Positions 28,484-38,133 of a DNA stretch of 64,000 nucleotides are shown here, piece after piece. The position numbers and the translations under genes were made by a program. The stretch's first letter is position 1, and each line of letters opens with the position of its first letter. The notes beneath the pieces are model-generated. The model did no database searches, was not told the DNA's origin, and was given only the letters and a program-made list of their open reading frames with translations. Source of the DNA: Stakelama sediminis (lineage in GTDB: Bacteria; Pseudomonadota; Alphaproteobacteria; Sphingomonadales; Sphingomonadaceae); NCBI RefSeq assembly GCF_014199335.1, contig NZ_JACIJI010000003.1, positions 124,001 to 188,000 on the forward strand, read 5' to 3'.

Positions 28484-30031
28484 ATGCGTCCGATACTATT
28501 CGGTTCAGCACTGGTTATATCTGCTAGCGCTATCAGTTTTGCCGCGCCGATTGCGGCGCAGGACGCATCGCACCCCGCCATCAAACCGCCGCGCACCCTG
28601 ACCGCCGATCAGGATCGGCAGATCATGATGCAAAAGCTCGGCATCACCGCGCTCAAACCGGGGCCGAGCGGCGATCCGGATGCCCCCAACCACGCCAATT
28701 ATGACGAAGCAACCGCCGGTCCCAATCCCGGCCTGCCCGACCCCCTCACCACCTTTGCCGGGCGCAAGGTGACGACGCCCGAAATGTGGTGGAAGGTGCG
28801 GCGCCCCGAAATCGCCGAAACCTATGCCCGCGAAGTCTATGGCCGCATCCCCGCCAATATGCCGAAGGTGACATGGCGGGTACGCGCAACCGACCGGGAG
28901 GAGATGGGCTGGCCGCGCAAGCCGGTCATCGCGCGCCGGCTGATCGGCCATGTCGACAATTCGGCCTATCCCGCGATCAACGTCGATATCCGCATGACGG
29001 TGGTCACGCCCGCCGATACCAAGGGGCCGGTGCCGCTGCTCATCATGTTCGGGCGGGACACATTCCCCGCCCCGTCCCAGCCGACCCGCGCCGAATATGA
29101 ACGCATGGATGCGGCGCTGAAGGCGGTGCTGATCAAACAGGATCCGTCGCTCGCCAGGGTGTTTCAGGCGCATCAGGCGCTCGCGCTGGAATCGCAGCCG
29201 CCGGTCAAATTCCCCGACCCCAACACCATTTCGCGCCCCGATGTGCTGATTCATGCGGGCTGGGGCTATGCCATGCTCGATACCGCCAGCATTCAGGCCG
29301 ATAACGGTGCCGGGCTGACGCGCGGGATTATCGGCCTCGTCAATCACGGGCAGACGCGTTCGCCCGATCAGTGGGGAGCGTTGCGCGCCTGGGCCTGGGG
29401 CGCCAGCCGCGCCTTCGACTATCTGTCGAAAGACCCCAGCGTGGACGCAAAGCATATCGGGATCGAGGGCGTCTCGCGCTGGGGCAAGGCGGCACTGGTG
29501 ACGATGGCGTTCGACCGGCGGTTCGCGATGGTGCTGATCGGATCGTCGGGCAAGGGCGGCGTCACCCCGCTGCGTCGCAATTTCGGCGAGGCGGTATCCA
29601 GCCTTGGCACCGGCGAATATTACTGGATGGCGGGTAATTTCCTGAAATATAATGCGGCGTCGATGCAATCCGGCAAGCCGCTGACCATCGCCGACCTGCC
29701 GGTCGATTCGAACGAGCTGCTGGCGCTATGCGCGCCGCGCCTGACCTTCATCAGCTATGGCATTCCCGAAAAGGGCGATGCCAAATGGCTCGACCAGCGC
29801 GGTAGCTGGATGGCGGCGCTGGCGGCAAGTCCGGTATGGGATCTGCTCGGTGCGCATGGGCTGATGGAAAATGTCGATTACCGCACCCAGCCGATGCCGC
29901 CGGTCAATCACGGGCTGCTCGACCATCGCCTCGCCTGGCGGCAGGATGACGGCGGGCATACCGATGCGCCCAATATCAAGCCGTTCACCCAATGGGCCGA
30001 TAGGTTCATCGGGTTTCAGCCGCCGCAATAG
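28484..30031 (+). CDS. CE15-type glucuronoyl esterase-like secreted hydrolase
   Basis: A 515-residue exported alpha/beta hydrolase. A signal peptide covers about residues 1-26. The nucleophile elbow is IEGVSRWGKAAL with Ser331, and the catalytic histidine is H492 in DDGGHTDAPN. The SRWGK wording and overall length match carbohydrate esterase family 15, which cleaves ester links between lignin and glucuronoxylan. The usual GCSR cysteine is replaced by valine (GVSR), a variant seen in bacterial members. A strong ATAGGAGGGG ribosome-binding site precedes the ATG. No xylanase gene is nearby. Confidence 0.85.
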   Translation: MRPILFGSALVISASAISFAAPIAAQDASHPAIKPPRTLTADQDRQIMMQKLGITALKPGPSGDPDAPNHANYDEATAGPNPGLPDPLTTFAGRKVTTPEMWWKVRRPEIAETYAREVYGRIPANMPKVTWRVRATDREEMGWPRKPVIARRLIGHVDNSAYPAINVDIRMTVVTPADTKGPVPLLIMFGRDTFPAPSQPTRAEYERMDAALKAVLIKQDPSLARVFQAHQALALESQPPVKFPDPNTISRPDVLIHAGWGYAMLDTASIQADNGAGLTRGIIGLVNHGQTRSPDQWGALRAWAWGASRAFDYLSKDPSVDAKHIGIEGVSRWGKAALVTMAFDRRFAMVLIGSSGKGGVTPLRRNFGEAVSSLGTGEYYWMAGNFLKYNAASMQSGKPLTIADLPVDSNELLALCAPRLTFISYGIPEKGDAKWLDQRGSWMAALAASPVWDLLGAHGLMENVDYRTQPMPPVNHGLLDHRLAWRQDDGGHTDAPNIKPFTQWADRFIGFQPPQ

Positions 30032-30043
30032 GCCCGCGCCCGG

Positions 30044-30484
30044 TCAGCCGACGATCAGCGTCTCCAGCGCCGCGCGCAACGGCCCGGCGAGCGGTGCGGG
30101 ACGACGGGTGGCTGCATCGACATAGACATGGACGAAGAACCCTTCCGCCGCTGCGGTGTCAGCGTCATTGCGAAAGAGGCCGATTTCATAGCGAACCGAA
30201 GAGGTGCCGATCCGCGCCACGCGGATGCCCGCCGCGATCCGGTCGGGAAAAGCCATTTCGGCGTGATAGCGGCAGCCGGTTTCGACCACGAGGCCGATCT
30301 GCGCGCTGTTCAGCGGATCGAGCAGCCCCTGCCCGATCAGCCAGCCGTTCACCGCGCTGTCAAAAATCGAATAATGCACGACATTGTTGAGGTGGCCATA
30401 GACGTCATTGTCCTTCCACCGCGTATCGTGCTGCGAAAAAGCAGCATAATCGGCGCGGGTTCCCGGCGGCACTCTTTCGGCCAT
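30044..30484 (-). CDS. Acyl-CoA thioesterase, 4HBT/FadM-like
   Basis: A 146-residue hotdog-fold protein. The active-site region RWKDNDVYGHLNNVVHYSIF contains the Asp and the HXNN pattern of the 4-hydroxybenzoyl-CoA thioesterase family. It probably hydrolyses acyl-CoA esters in the cytoplasm; chain length cannot be judged. Two ATGs are possible. The one at 30484 is chosen because the GGGAGG ribosome-binding site is 7 bases from it and only one base from the other. It overlaps the stop of the alcohol dehydrogenase gene as TGATG. Confidence 0.85.
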   Translation of the reverse strand: MAERVPPGTRADYAAFSQHDTRWKDNDVYGHLNNVVHYSIFDSAVNGWLIGQGLLDPLNSAQIGLVVETGCRYHAEMAFPDRIAAGIRVARIGTSSVRYEIGLFRNDADTAAAEGFFVHVYVDAATRRPAPLAGPLRAALETLIVG

Positions 30485-31641
30485 CACCATGCCTCCCGAT
30501 AAATGGCCAGTGCGTCGGCCTGCGTCACTGCGCGCGGATTGTTGACCAGCAAACGCGTCTGCGCCATCGCCTCCGCGGCCAGTCGTGGCAGCGCCTCCTC
30601 ACCAATCCCCACATCGCGCAGCCGCATCGGCATCCCCAGCCGTTCGCGCAGCCGGTCAAGCTCGTCGATAAACGCCGATGTACGCGCCTGACTGCCGACC
30701 TCGGCCAGATGCGGAAAGGCATCGGCGGCAATCTCGGCATAGACCCGGTCGGCATGGCCGGCATTGAAGCGCAGCACGGCGGGCAGCATCAGCGCGTTGG
30801 ACAGGCCGTGCGGCACATGGAAAATCCCGCCGATCGGATAGGCAAGCGCATGGACGGCGGCAACGGGCGAATTGGCGAATGCCTGCCCCGCCAGCATCGC
30901 GCCCAGCAACATGCCGCCCCGCGCCTCCCGGTTGGCGCCGTCCGCCACTGCGGTTTCGATATGCGCGCCGAGCAGGCGCAGCGCCTCGCGCGCCAGACTG
31001 CGCGACATCGGATTGTTGTTGGCGCTGGTGGACGCATAAGCCTCGATCGCATGGACCATCGCGTCCACACCCGTCGCCGCGGTGATCGCGGGCGGCAGGC
31101 CGAGCGTCAGGTCGGGATCGAGCACCGCCAGGTCGGGCAGCAGGACCGGACTGGAAACCCCGCGCTTTTCGGTGTCGCCGACGGTGATGATCGCGACCGG
31201 CGTGACTTCCGACCCCGTCCCCGCCGTGGTCGGCACCAGCACCAGCGGCAGGCGCGGCCCCAGCGCGTTGCCGACGCCCCATGCCGCATCCAACGCCTCC
31301 CCCGATCCCAGCAGCAGCGCCGCCAGCTTGGCGATGTCGAGCGACGATCCGCCGCCGAACCCGACTACACCCGTCACCCGGTGGCGCGCCCCTTCGGCAA
31401 TTGCGGACAACAGCGTGTCGCGCGACGGATCGGCCTCCACCCGGTCGAACACGCACACCCGCGCGCCAGCATCCTGCAGCGCCGCAATCGCGCCGTCGCA
31501 CAGCCCCAGCGCGCGCAGGCCGGGATCGGTGACGAACAGCACCGACTCGCCCAGCCGCTCGCCAGCCAGCGCCCCAAGCTGCGCCGCCGCACCGGCGCGA
31601 AAGACAATCGAAGCAGCGGTATGAAAGCTGAATGGCGACAT
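30484..31641 (-). CDS. Iron-containing alcohol dehydrogenase
   Basis: A 385-residue group III dehydrogenase. The nucleotide-binding segment is [14 protein letters not shown], followed by [14 protein letters not shown]. The iron ligands lie in [12 protein letters not shown] and the later [16 protein letters not shown] histidines. The family reduces aldehydes or oxidises alcohols with NAD(P); substrate is not evident, and maleylacetate-reductase-like roles are possible. The ATG at 31641 gives the normal amino terminus; the open frame further upstream runs through an intergenic repeat and is not coding. It is coupled to the thioesterase gene. Confidence 0.9.
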   Translation of the reverse strand: MSPFSFHTAASIVFRAGAAAQLGALAGERLGESVLFVTDPGLRALGLCDGAIAALQDAGARVCVFDRVEADPSRDTLLSAIAEGARHRVTGVVGFGGGSSLDIAKLAALLLGSGEALDAAWGVGNALGPRLPLVLVPTTAGTGSEVTPVAIITVGDTEKRGVSSPVLLPDLAVLDPDLTLGLPPAITAATGVDAMVHAIEAYASTSANNNPMSRSLAREALRLLGAHIETAVADGANREARGGMLLGAMLAGQAFANSPVAAVHALAYPIGGIFHVPHGLSNALMLPAVLRFNAGHADRVYAEIAADAFPHLAEVGSQARTSAFIDELDRLRERLGMPMRLRDVGIGEEALPRLAAEAMAQTRLLVNNPRAVTQADALAIYREAW

Positions 31642-31705
31642 GGCCCGTTTCCTCTCCGCAACCAGCGTGGCAAAACCGCGCCCATATCGCAATGTCGCAG
31701 ACGCC

Positions 31706-31792
31706 CCCGTCATGCCGGCGCGGGCTGGCATCCATGGCTGTTGCGATGGCTCCGACATGGAGCTGGACCCCAGCCTGCGCCGGGGTAACGGG
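31706..31792. repeat. Long imperfect inverted repeat, REP-like
   Basis: Two 29-base arms, 31706-31734 and 31764-31792, are complementary at 23 of 29 positions, including uninterrupted runs of seven (CCGGCGC) and six (GGCTGG). A 29-base loop separates them. The wording resembles palindromic repeats scattered through many proteobacterial genomes (recollection). It lies in the 223-base gap between the divergent alcohol dehydrogenase and lysS genes, the longest gene-free stretch of the window. Confidence 0.75.
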
Positions 31793-31864
31793 AATTGCGG
31801 CTGCCCCTGCGCCATGCGGAAAGGATTGCGATTCGCGCGCATACGCGGCACAGGCATGCGCATC

Positions 31865-33442
31865 ATGACTGACAGCACCACCCTTCGCGAAACCGCGCTC
31901 GAATCCAAGGCCTGGCCCTATGAGGAAGCCCGCAAGCTCCTCAAACGCTATGCAAAGGGCGCGCCGGAGAAAGGCCATGTGCTGTTCGAAACCGGATACG
32001 GCCCGTCGGGCCTGCCGCATATCGGCACATTCAACGAAGTGCTGCGCACCACCATGGTCCGCCATGCGTTTGAGGCGATGTCGAACATTCCGACCCGCCT
32101 GATCGCCTTTTCGGACGATATGGACGGGCTGCGCAAGGTGCCCGATAATGTGCCCAACAAGGACATGCTGGCCGAACATCTCGGCAAGCCGCTGACGCGC
32201 ATTCCCGATCCGTTCGGCAAGTATGACAGCTTCGCCGCGCACAACAACGCGAAGCTGCGCGAATTTCTAGACCGGTTCGGCTTCGATTACGAATTCGCCT
32301 CCTCAACCGATTATTATGAGTCGGGCAGGTTCGACGACGCGCTGAAGAATGTGCTGCGCCATTTCGACAAGATCATGGACGTGATGCTGCCGACGCTGCG
32401 CAAGGAGCGCCAGGCCACCTATTCCCCCGTCCTGCCCGTCAGCCCGAAATCGGGTGTCGTGTTGCAGGTGCCGGTCGAGGTGGTCGATGCCGATGCCGGG
32501 ATCATCGCGTTCGAGGATGCAGGCGAGCGGATCGAGCAGAGCGTGCTGGGCGGCCGGTCCAAGCTGCAATGGAAGGTCGACTGGGCGATGCGGTGGGTCG
32601 CGCTTGGCGTCGATTACGAGATGGCGGGCAAGGATCTGATCGATTCGGTCACGCAAAGCTCGAAGATCGCCCACGTGCTGGGCGGCCGCCCGCCCGAAGG
32701 CTTCAACTATGAAATGTTCCTCGACGAAAAGGGCGAGAAGATTTCGAAGTCGAAGGGCAATGGCCTCAGCCTCGATGAATGGCTGACCTATGGACCGGAC
32801 GAAAGCCTTGCCTTCTACATCTATCGCGAGCCGAAAAAGGCGAAGGCGCTGCACATGGGCGTCATCCCGCGCGCGGTCGACGATTACTGGCAGTTCCGCG
32901 CCAATTATCCGACGCAGGAGCTGAAGCAGCAGCTCGGCAACCCCGTCCATCACATCCATAACGGCCCGCCGCCCGAAGAAGCGCTGCCCGTCACCTTCGG
33001 CCTGCTGCTCAATCTGGTCGGCGTGATGGGAGAGGCGAGCAAGGAACAGGTCTGGGGCTATCTCTCCAACTATCTGCCCGACGCGACTCCGCAAAGCTAT
33101 CCCGCGCTCGACGAACTGATCGGCTATGCGCTGGCCTATGCCCGCGATTTCGTTGCGCCGACGCTGCACCGCCGCGCACCCGAAGGTGTCGAAGTGGATG
33201 CGCTCAAACGGCTCGATGCGGTGCTGGCCACCCTGCCCGCCGATGCCGCGGCCGAGGATATTCAGAACGAAGTCTATGAAATCGGCAAGACCGGCGGGTT
33301 CGACACTCTGCGCGACTGGTTCAAGGCGTTGTACGAGACGCTGCTCGGCTCGTCGCAGGGGCCGCGCATGGGCAGTTTCATCGCGCTCTACGGTATTGAA
33401 AACAGCCGCAAGCTGATCGCCGAAGCGCTCGAAAAAGCGTAA
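31865..33442 (+). CDS. lysS: Class I lysyl-tRNA synthetase
   Basis: A 525-residue aminoacyl-tRNA synthetase of the class I (archaeal, LysK) type rather than the class II enzyme of most bacteria. The Rossmann signature is LPHIGTF with HIGT from residue 52, and the second signature KISKSKG begins at about residue 292. It charges tRNA-Lys. Alphaproteobacteria are one of the bacterial groups known to carry this form. ATG at 31865 is used; another ATG nine bases upstream is possible, and neither has a strong ribosome-binding site. Confidence 0.95.
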   Translation: MTDSTTLRETALESKAWPYEEARKLLKRYAKGAPEKGHVLFETGYGPSGLPHIGTFNEVLRTTMVRHAFEAMSNIPTRLIAFSDDMDGLRKVPDNVPNKDMLAEHLGKPLTRIPDPFGKYDSFAAHNNAKLREFLDRFGFDYEFASSTDYYESGRFDDALKNVLRHFDKIMDVMLPTLRKERQATYSPVLPVSPKSGVVLQVPVEVVDADAGIIAFEDAGERIEQSVLGGRSKLQWKVDWAMRWVALGVDYEMAGKDLIDSVTQSSKIAHVLGGRPPEGFNYEMFLDEKGEKISKSKGNGLSLDEWLTYGPDESLAFYIYREPKKAKALHMGVIPRAVDDYWQFRANYPTQELKQQLGNPVHHIHNGPPPEEALPVTFGLLLNLVGVMGEASKEQVWGYLSNYLPDATPQSYPALDELIGYALAYARDFVAPTLHRRAPEGVEVDALKRLDAVLATLPADAAAEDIQNEVYEIGKTGGFDTLRDWFKALYETLLGSSQGPRMGSFIALYGIENSRKLIAEALEKA

Positions 33443-33542
33443 ATCCCCGCAGTGCCGTCTGCCGCCTTGCCGTGGCGGCGGCGCTGCGCTAGCTTGGCGT
33501 CAGGCACCGAGCGGTCATTTCGGCCGTGACGGAAGAACATAA

Positions 33543-34598
33543 GTGAGTGACGGCATGGGGGATTTTTCCGCCCGAGTGCCGCACCGGCAGGGGAAAAAAC
33601 CTGCCCGTCCGGCACCCAGAATGCCAGCGCGCGGTCGCTGGCCATATGCGAAACATTATGCCGCGTTGGATCTCGGCACCAACAACTGTCGGTTGCTGAT
33701 CGCCCGGCCGCAGGGCGAAGGCTTTACCGTGGTCGACGCCTTTTCGCGCATCGTCCGGCTGGGCGAGGGGCTGTCCGCGTCGGGGCAACTGTCCGATGCG
33801 GCGATCGAGCGCACCATCGCGGCGCTGCGGGTGTGCGCCGACAAGCTGAAACGCCGCAACGTGACGCTGGCCCGCTCGGTCGCGACCGAAGCGTGCCGCC
33901 GCGCCAGCAACGGCAGCTCGTTCATCGAACGCGTCTATCGTGAAACCGGCATCGTCCTCGACATCATCACCGCCGAAGAAGAGGCACGGCTTGCGGTACT
34001 GGGCTGTCACGCGCTGCTCGAACCCGGCGACGGCCCTGCGCTGGTGTTCGATATCGGCGGCGGTTCGACCGAACTGGTGCTGATCGACGCCAGCGAACCG
34101 GTGCCGCAGGTGCTCGACTGGCACAGCGCGCCCTGGGGCGTGGTGTCGCTGACCGAAGCGATCCGCGCCGCGCATGGCGATGCCGATCATCGCGCCCAAT
34201 ATGCCCGGATGCGCGAAACCGCGAGCGCCAGCTTCACCGGCTTCGCCAAACGCCTGCCGAAAGGCGTGACGGGGCACCGGTTATTGGGCAGCAGCGGTAC
34301 GGTGACGACGCTGGCCAGCGTGCATCTCGGCCTCGACAGCTATGACCGGTCGCGCGTCGACGGGCTGATCGTACCGTCGAGCGAGATGCGCAGTGTCAGC
34401 GCCTCGCTCGCCGACATGGATCTGAAGCAGCGTTCGCGCATCCCGTGCATCGGGCGCGAGCGCGCCGATCTGGTGGTGGCGGGCTGTGCGATCCTCGAAT
34501 CGATCCTCGACATCTGGCCCGCGCACCGGCTGGGCATCGCCGATCGCGGTATTCGCGAAGGAATCTTACGGCGACTGATGCAGGGAGAAACAGCATGA
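33543..34598 (+). CDS. ppx: Ppx/GppA family phosphatase
   Basis: A 351-residue member of the actin-like ATPase fold family that includes exopolyphosphatase and guanosine pentaphosphate phosphatase. The phosphate-binding loops are ALDLGTNNCRLLIA near residue 42 and VFDIGGGSTELVLI near 170, with LGSSGTVTTLA later. It is shorter than E. coli Ppx, lacking the carboxy-terminal HD-like domains, as is common in this group. GTG at 33543 gives the full frame; an ATG four codons later is an alternative. The stop overlaps the rlmE start as ATGA. Confidence 0.9.
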   Translation: MSDGMGDFSARVPHRQGKKPARPAPRMPARGRWPYAKHYAALDLGTNNCRLLIARPQGEGFTVVDAFSRIVRLGEGLSASGQLSDAAIERTIAALRVCADKLKRRNVTLARSVATEACRRASNGSSFIERVYRETGIVLDIITAEEEARLAVLGCHALLEPGDGPALVFDIGGGSTELVLIDASEPVPQVLDWHSAPWGVVSLTEAIRAAHGDADHRAQYARMRETASASFTGFAKRLPKGVTGHRLLGSSGTVTTLASVHLGLDSYDRSRVDGLIVPSSEMRSVSASLADMDLKQRSRIPCIGRERADLVVAGCAILESILDIWPAHRLGIADRGIREGILRRLMQGETA

Positions 34599-35272
34599 GC
34601 CGCGGCGGACGATCCGGGCGGACGCGGGTGCGCACCGCGCGCGGGCGCAGCGCGCAATCGACTCGCTGGCTCGAACGGCAGTTGAACGACCCCTATGTCA
34701 AACGCGCCAAGGCGGAGGGGTTTCGCAGCCGCGCCGCATACAAGCTGCTCGAACTCGACGAACGTTTCGGCTTGTTGAAGGGCGCGCGCCGCGTCGTCGA
34801 TCTGGGCATTGCGCCGGGTGGCTGGGCACAGGTGGTGCGCCAGCGCCTGCCCGCCGCCGCGGTCGTCGGCATCGACCTGCTGCCCGTCGATCCGATTGAC
34901 GGGGTGACGATCCTGCAAATGGATTTTCTTGCCGACTCGGCCCCGGACGCGCTGACCGACGCGCTGGGCGGACAGGCGGACCTCGTGCTGTCCGATATGG
35001 CGGCCAACACCGTCGGCCATCCCCAGACCGATCATCTGCGCACCATGGCGCTGGTCGAGGCGGGCGCGGCCTTTGCCTATGAAATCCTGAAACCCGGCGG
35101 CGCTTTCGTCGCCAAAGTGCTGGCGGGCGGGGCCGACCATGATCTGGTCGCAGAGCTGAAGCGCAATTTCACCACCGTCAAACATGCCAAGCCCCCGGCG
35201 AGTCGCAAGGGCTCCTCCGAATGGTATGTGATCGCGCAGGGGTTTCGCGGCACCGTCGAAGCGGACGCATAA
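34595..35272 (+). CDS. rlmE: 23S rRNA 2'-O-methyltransferase RlmE (FtsJ)
   Basis: A 225-residue methyltransferase that methylates the 2'-oxygen of U2552 in 23S rRNA. A basic amino-terminal tail (about residues 1-35) precedes FRSRAAYKLLELDERF with the catalytic lysine. The S-adenosylmethionine pocket is VVDLGIAPGGWAQV, and LVLSDMAANTVGH carries the catalytic aspartate. The ATG lies in an ATGA overlap with ppx and follows CAGGGAGAAA. A bidirectional intrinsic terminator starts at its stop codon. Confidence 0.95.
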   Translation: MSRGGRSGRTRVRTARGRSAQSTRWLERQLNDPYVKRAKAEGFRSRAAYKLLELDERFGLLKGARRVVDLGIAPGGWAQVVRQRLPAAAVVGIDLLPVDPIDGVTILQMDFLADSAPDALTDALGGQADLVLSDMAANTVGHPQTDHLRTMALVEAGAAFAYEILKPGGAFVAKVLAGGADHDLVAELKRNFTTVKHAKPPASRKGSSEWYVIAQGFRGTVEADA

Positions 35273-35309
35273 AAAAACGCGCCGTTCCGGTCGGACAGCG
35301 CGTTTTTTT
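35271..35309. terminator. Bidirectional intrinsic terminator between rlmE and rpoZ
   Basis: Seven A residues, the stem arm CGCGC (35278-35282), a loop, the arm GCGCG (35298-35302) and seven T residues form a hairpin with T tracts on both strands. It sits exactly between the converging rlmE and rpoZ genes and overlaps the rlmE stop codon. Confidence 0.88.
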
Positions 35310-35329
35310 AATCTGGTTTTCCGACGAAC

Positions 35330-35674
35330 TCAGCCGTCGCTGTCGGGACCGACGCTCGCGCTGCGCGGCGGGGCGGCGGCGGTCAGGCGAAGCGCCTCAG
35401 CCGACGCGGACAGCGAACCGACATCATCAGGCGCTTCTTCATCGTCGATCTGCACACGCTGCAGGCTGGAAACCGTCGCTTCTTCCAGATGCTTCGGTTT
35501 CACCGTCTGTTCGGCGATTTCGCGCAGGGCAACGACCGGGTTCTTGTCGCGGTCGCGGTCGATGGTCAGGTCGGCACCGCCCGAAATCTGCCGCGCGCGT
35601 TGCGCTGCGAACAATACCAGATCGAACCGGTTGGATACCTTGTCGACGCAATCCTCTACGGTGACGCGCGCCAT
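35330..35674 (-). CDS. rpoZ: RNA polymerase omega subunit
   Basis: A 114-residue protein. [20 protein letters not shown] followed by the AAQRAR segment and [11 protein letters not shown] are the conserved omega core that chaperones the beta-prime subunit of RNA polymerase. The tail after residue 75 is acidic and then alanine/proline-rich, longer than in E. coli and typical of alphaproteobacteria. An AAGGAAG ribosome-binding site precedes the ATG. No spoT/rel gene follows, unlike the enterobacterial arrangement. Confidence 0.94.
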   Translation of the reverse strand: MARVTVEDCVDKVSNRFDLVLFAAQRARQISGGADLTIDRDRDKNPVVALREIAEQTVKPKHLEEATVSSLQRVQIDDEEAPDDVGSLSASAEALRLTAAAPPRSASVGPDSDG

Positions 35675-35746
35675 ATAACGCTTCCTTCAAACCAACATGC
35701 CGGGAAAGTGCGCCAGATAGGAAAATGCGGCCTGCTTGTCAAGGAA

Positions 35747-36964
35747 ATGCACGGACTTGCGGTCGGGTACGACGCCCGGCAGAAGCATCCGATGCAACCG
35801 CCGCCGTCCCAGCCCACCTTCGATGTCCATGGCAACCGTCTGACATTGCTCGATACCGGGCCGCGCCGACTGGAATCGCTGCTTGCCCTGATCGACGGCG
35901 CACGACAATCGCTGCGTATCCTCTATTATATCTATGTCGATGATGCGGTGGGTGCGCGCGTCCGCGATGCGCTGATCGCAGCCGTCGGACGCGGGGTGCA
36001 GGTGTCGCTGATCGTCGATGCGCTGGGCAGCGACCGGGCCGATGACCATGATTTCTTCAAACCGCTGCGCGAAGCGGGTGGAGAGGTCTGTGTGTTTCTA
36101 CCCCGGCTGGGCAGGCGCTACCTGTTGCGCAATCACCAGAAAATGGTGATCGCCGACGCCGAAAGCGATACGCCGCGCACGATCATCGGTGGGTTCAATA
36201 TTCAGGATTCCTATTTCGGGGCGCCCGAACAACATGCATGGCGCGATCTGGGCTTGCTGGTCGAAGGCAATGCAGCAGGGAGGCTTGCCGGATATTATGA
36301 CGCATTGGCCGCCTGGATACGACAGCCGCGTGCGCCTCTGCGGCTGCTGCGCCGCGCATTGCGAACATGGAGCGAGCCGGAACAACCGCTGCGCTGGCTG
36401 CTGGGCGGCCCCACCAAGCGCCTGTCGCCCTGGGCCCGCGCGATCAAACACGATATGGACCGGGCTTCGCATATCGACCTGATTGCAGGCTATTTCGCGC
36501 CCGGCCCCGCGATGCTGCGCCGTCTTGACCGGGTAGGCCTGCGCGGGCGCGTGCGGGTGATTCTGCCGTCGAAAACCGATCACGGCGCGGCGATCTGGGC
36601 ATCGCGCTTCACCTATGCCGGACTGTTGCGCAAGAATGTTGAAATTTACGAATATGCGCCGACCAAGCTGCATACCAAGCTGTTCGTCGTCGACGATGCG
36701 GTTCATATCGGCTCGGCCAATTTCGATATTCGTTCGATGTTCCTCAATCTGGAGCTGATGCTGCGGATCGAGGATGCCGATTTCGCCGCGCATGTGCGCA
36801 GCTATGTCGACGGGGAGGTACGCGATTCGGTACGCATGACCCCCGAACGCTATCGCGACCTGTCAACGCCATGGCGCCGGATCAAACAGGCGGCAGCCTA
36901 TTTCGTCATGGCGGTACTCGATTACACCGTCACGCGGCGGCTGAATTTCGGCGACAAGGACTGA
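35747..36964 (+). CDS. Phospholipase D superfamily protein, cardiolipin synthase-like
   Basis: A protein of 405 residues from the ATG at 35747, or 390 from an ATG at 35792; neither start has a well-spaced ribosome-binding site. Two HKD motifs are present: NHQKMVIAD followed by GGFNIQD in the first half and LHTKLFVVDD followed by GSANFD in the second. The pair forms one active site that transfers or hydrolyses phosphatidyl groups. There is no amino-terminal membrane hairpin like that of E. coli ClsA, so ClsB-like cardiolipin synthase or another phosphatidyltransferase is likeliest. The upstream 72 bases are shared with the divergent rpoZ. Confidence 0.87.
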   Translation: MHGLAVGYDARQKHPMQPPPSQPTFDVHGNRLTLLDTGPRRLESLLALIDGARQSLRILYYIYVDDAVGARVRDALIAAVGRGVQVSLIVDALGSDRADDHDFFKPLREAGGEVCVFLPRLGRRYLLRNHQKMVIADAESDTPRTIIGGFNIQDSYFGAPEQHAWRDLGLLVEGNAAGRLAGYYDALAAWIRQPRAPLRLLRRALRTWSEPEQPLRWLLGGPTKRLSPWARAIKHDMDRASHIDLIAGYFAPGPAMLRRLDRVGLRGRVRVILPSKTDHGAAIWASRFTYAGLLRKNVEIYEYAPTKLHTKLFVVDDAVHIGSANFDIRSMFLNLELMLRIEDADFAAHVRSYVDGEVRDSVRMTPERYRDLSTPWRRIKQAAAYFVMAVLDYTVTRRLNFGDKD

Positions 36965-36973
36965 AGCGCGGAA

Positions 36974-37504
36974 TTATTTCCCCTGCAATTTGTCGCGCAG
37001 GCCCGACAGTGCGCCGAACGGCCCCGCCTCCTCCTCGCTCAGCACGCCTGCGTCGCGCAGCACCGAATCGGCATGATCGCTGCGTGGAAAGGGATTGAGC
37101 GCCAGCGCCATAGTCTCGGCCGCCGCCTCCCCCATGTCGATCGCCTGCCCGTCGTGAAAAACGGTGTCGCAATCCGCCTCGTCGAGTTCGACCTCCTCTT
37201 CCTCAGCCATGCCGGGTTCGGGCACGAAGCGCAGGCGGAAATCCTCTTCGATCCGTTCGGGTACCGGTTCGCCGGTGGCGATGCAGGGCTGCGCCAGCGC
37301 CGCCGACACATGGCCGGTAGCCCGCACCACATCCTTGCCTTCCTGCGTGAGATGATAGCGCGCCTCCAGCCGGTCGAGCGCGGGCAGACCGAACCGGCGG
37401 GCAAGCCGTTCGCGTTCGTCCTGATCCGCAACGATATGCTGCTCGCCCTGCACGCCGCCGATCCGGTCGAGCCGGTGGGGTCGGCTGAATTCGGCAACGG
37501 TCAT
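36974..37504 (-). CDS. yceD: YceD family protein (DUF177)
   Basis: A 176-residue acidic protein. The family segment VVRATGHVSAALAQPCIATGEPV, present in part at residues 59-80, and the later DMGEAAAETMALALNPFPR match DUF177. In many bacteria yceD precedes rpmF and plsX and influences 23S rRNA or large-subunit assembly, but here rpmF is not adjacent. The start ATG overlaps the stop of the CBP3-type chaperone gene as ATGA. It converges on the phospholipase D gene with nine bases between them. Confidence 0.88.
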   Translation of the reverse strand: MTVAEFSRPHRLDRIGGVQGEQHIVADQDERERLARRFGLPALDRLEARYHLTQEGKDVVRATGHVSAALAQPCIATGEPVPERIEEDFRLRFVPEPGMAEEEEVELDEADCDTVFHDGQAIDMGEAAAETMALALNPFPRSDHADSVLRDAGVLSEEEAGPFGALSGLRDKLQGK

Positions 37505-38019
37505 TGCGGCAGTCCCTTTTCCTCAAGCGTTGCGGCGTCGAATCGATTCAGCCGTTCGCGAAAGGCGGTCAGGCCATGCTCGACATGGGCGACTGCCTCC
37601 GGCGCGGGCGATTCGCCGCGATAAAGATTGCGGATCAGCGCAGGCTTCAGATCGCCCTGCGCCAGCCCGTCGCGATAGGCGCCAAGCCGCCCGCCCAGCA
37701 TCGCCATCATCCGCCCGATATGTTTGCCGACCACGATATCGCCGATCCCGATCTGACGTAGCTGGCCATCCATATCATCGACGAACCGCTCGGTCAGAAA
37801 GGCGTTGAGCCCCGCCGCAACGGGGTCTTGAGCCGCCTCCAGCCGCAGCAGCAGCATCGACAGCACCGCCGCCACCATATCGAATCGCCCGTCGACGCTG
37901 TCGGCGACCGCGCCGTCGATATACCAGTGCGGACGGCGGGCTGTCGCCACGACATCCTGATACAGCGCCTCCGCCGGAGGGGGCGTTGAGGGCCCGAAAA
38001 TCTTCGAAAACAGCGTCAT
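37501..38019 (-). CDS. Ubiquinol-cytochrome c chaperone (CBP3 family)
   Basis: A 172-residue protein with the CBP3 family core: LYQDVVATARRPHWY, the SVDGRFDMVAA stretch, TERFVDDMDGQLRQIGIGD and a helical tail. In mitochondria CBP3 binds newly made cytochrome b and helps assemble complex III. The alphaproteobacterial form presumably does the same for the bc1 complex, though no petABC gene lies nearby. It is the first gene of a two-gene unit with yceD and diverges from bamE across a 114-base gap. Confidence 0.88.
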   Translation of the reverse strand: MTLFSKIFGPSTPPPAEALYQDVVATARRPHWYIDGAVADSVDGRFDMVAAVLSMLLLRLEAAQDPVAAGLNAFLTERFVDDMDGQLRQIGIGDIVVGKHIGRMMAMLGGRLGAYRDGLAQGDLKPALIRNLYRGESPAPEAVAHVEHGLTAFRERLNRFDAATLEEKGLPQ

Positions 38020-38133
38020 TCCTCACCTTCGACTACACATGGCCTTGTTTGGGCGCGCAAGGCCGCATATTGATGCGATCAGCGCGGCATGTCGATGCCG
38101 TGCCTGTAGGCGTGAGCGTGTCGGGAGAATAGA

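Noticed and set aside
30656..32242. A 528-codon leftward frame crossing from lysS into the alcohol dehydrogenase
   Set aside because: It runs out of frame with both genes and through the inverted repeat; glycine/arginine-rich content indicates a shadow.
33461..33479. GCCGCC/GGCGGC hairpin after lysS
   Set aside because: No T tract follows; short GC stems are expected by chance at this composition.
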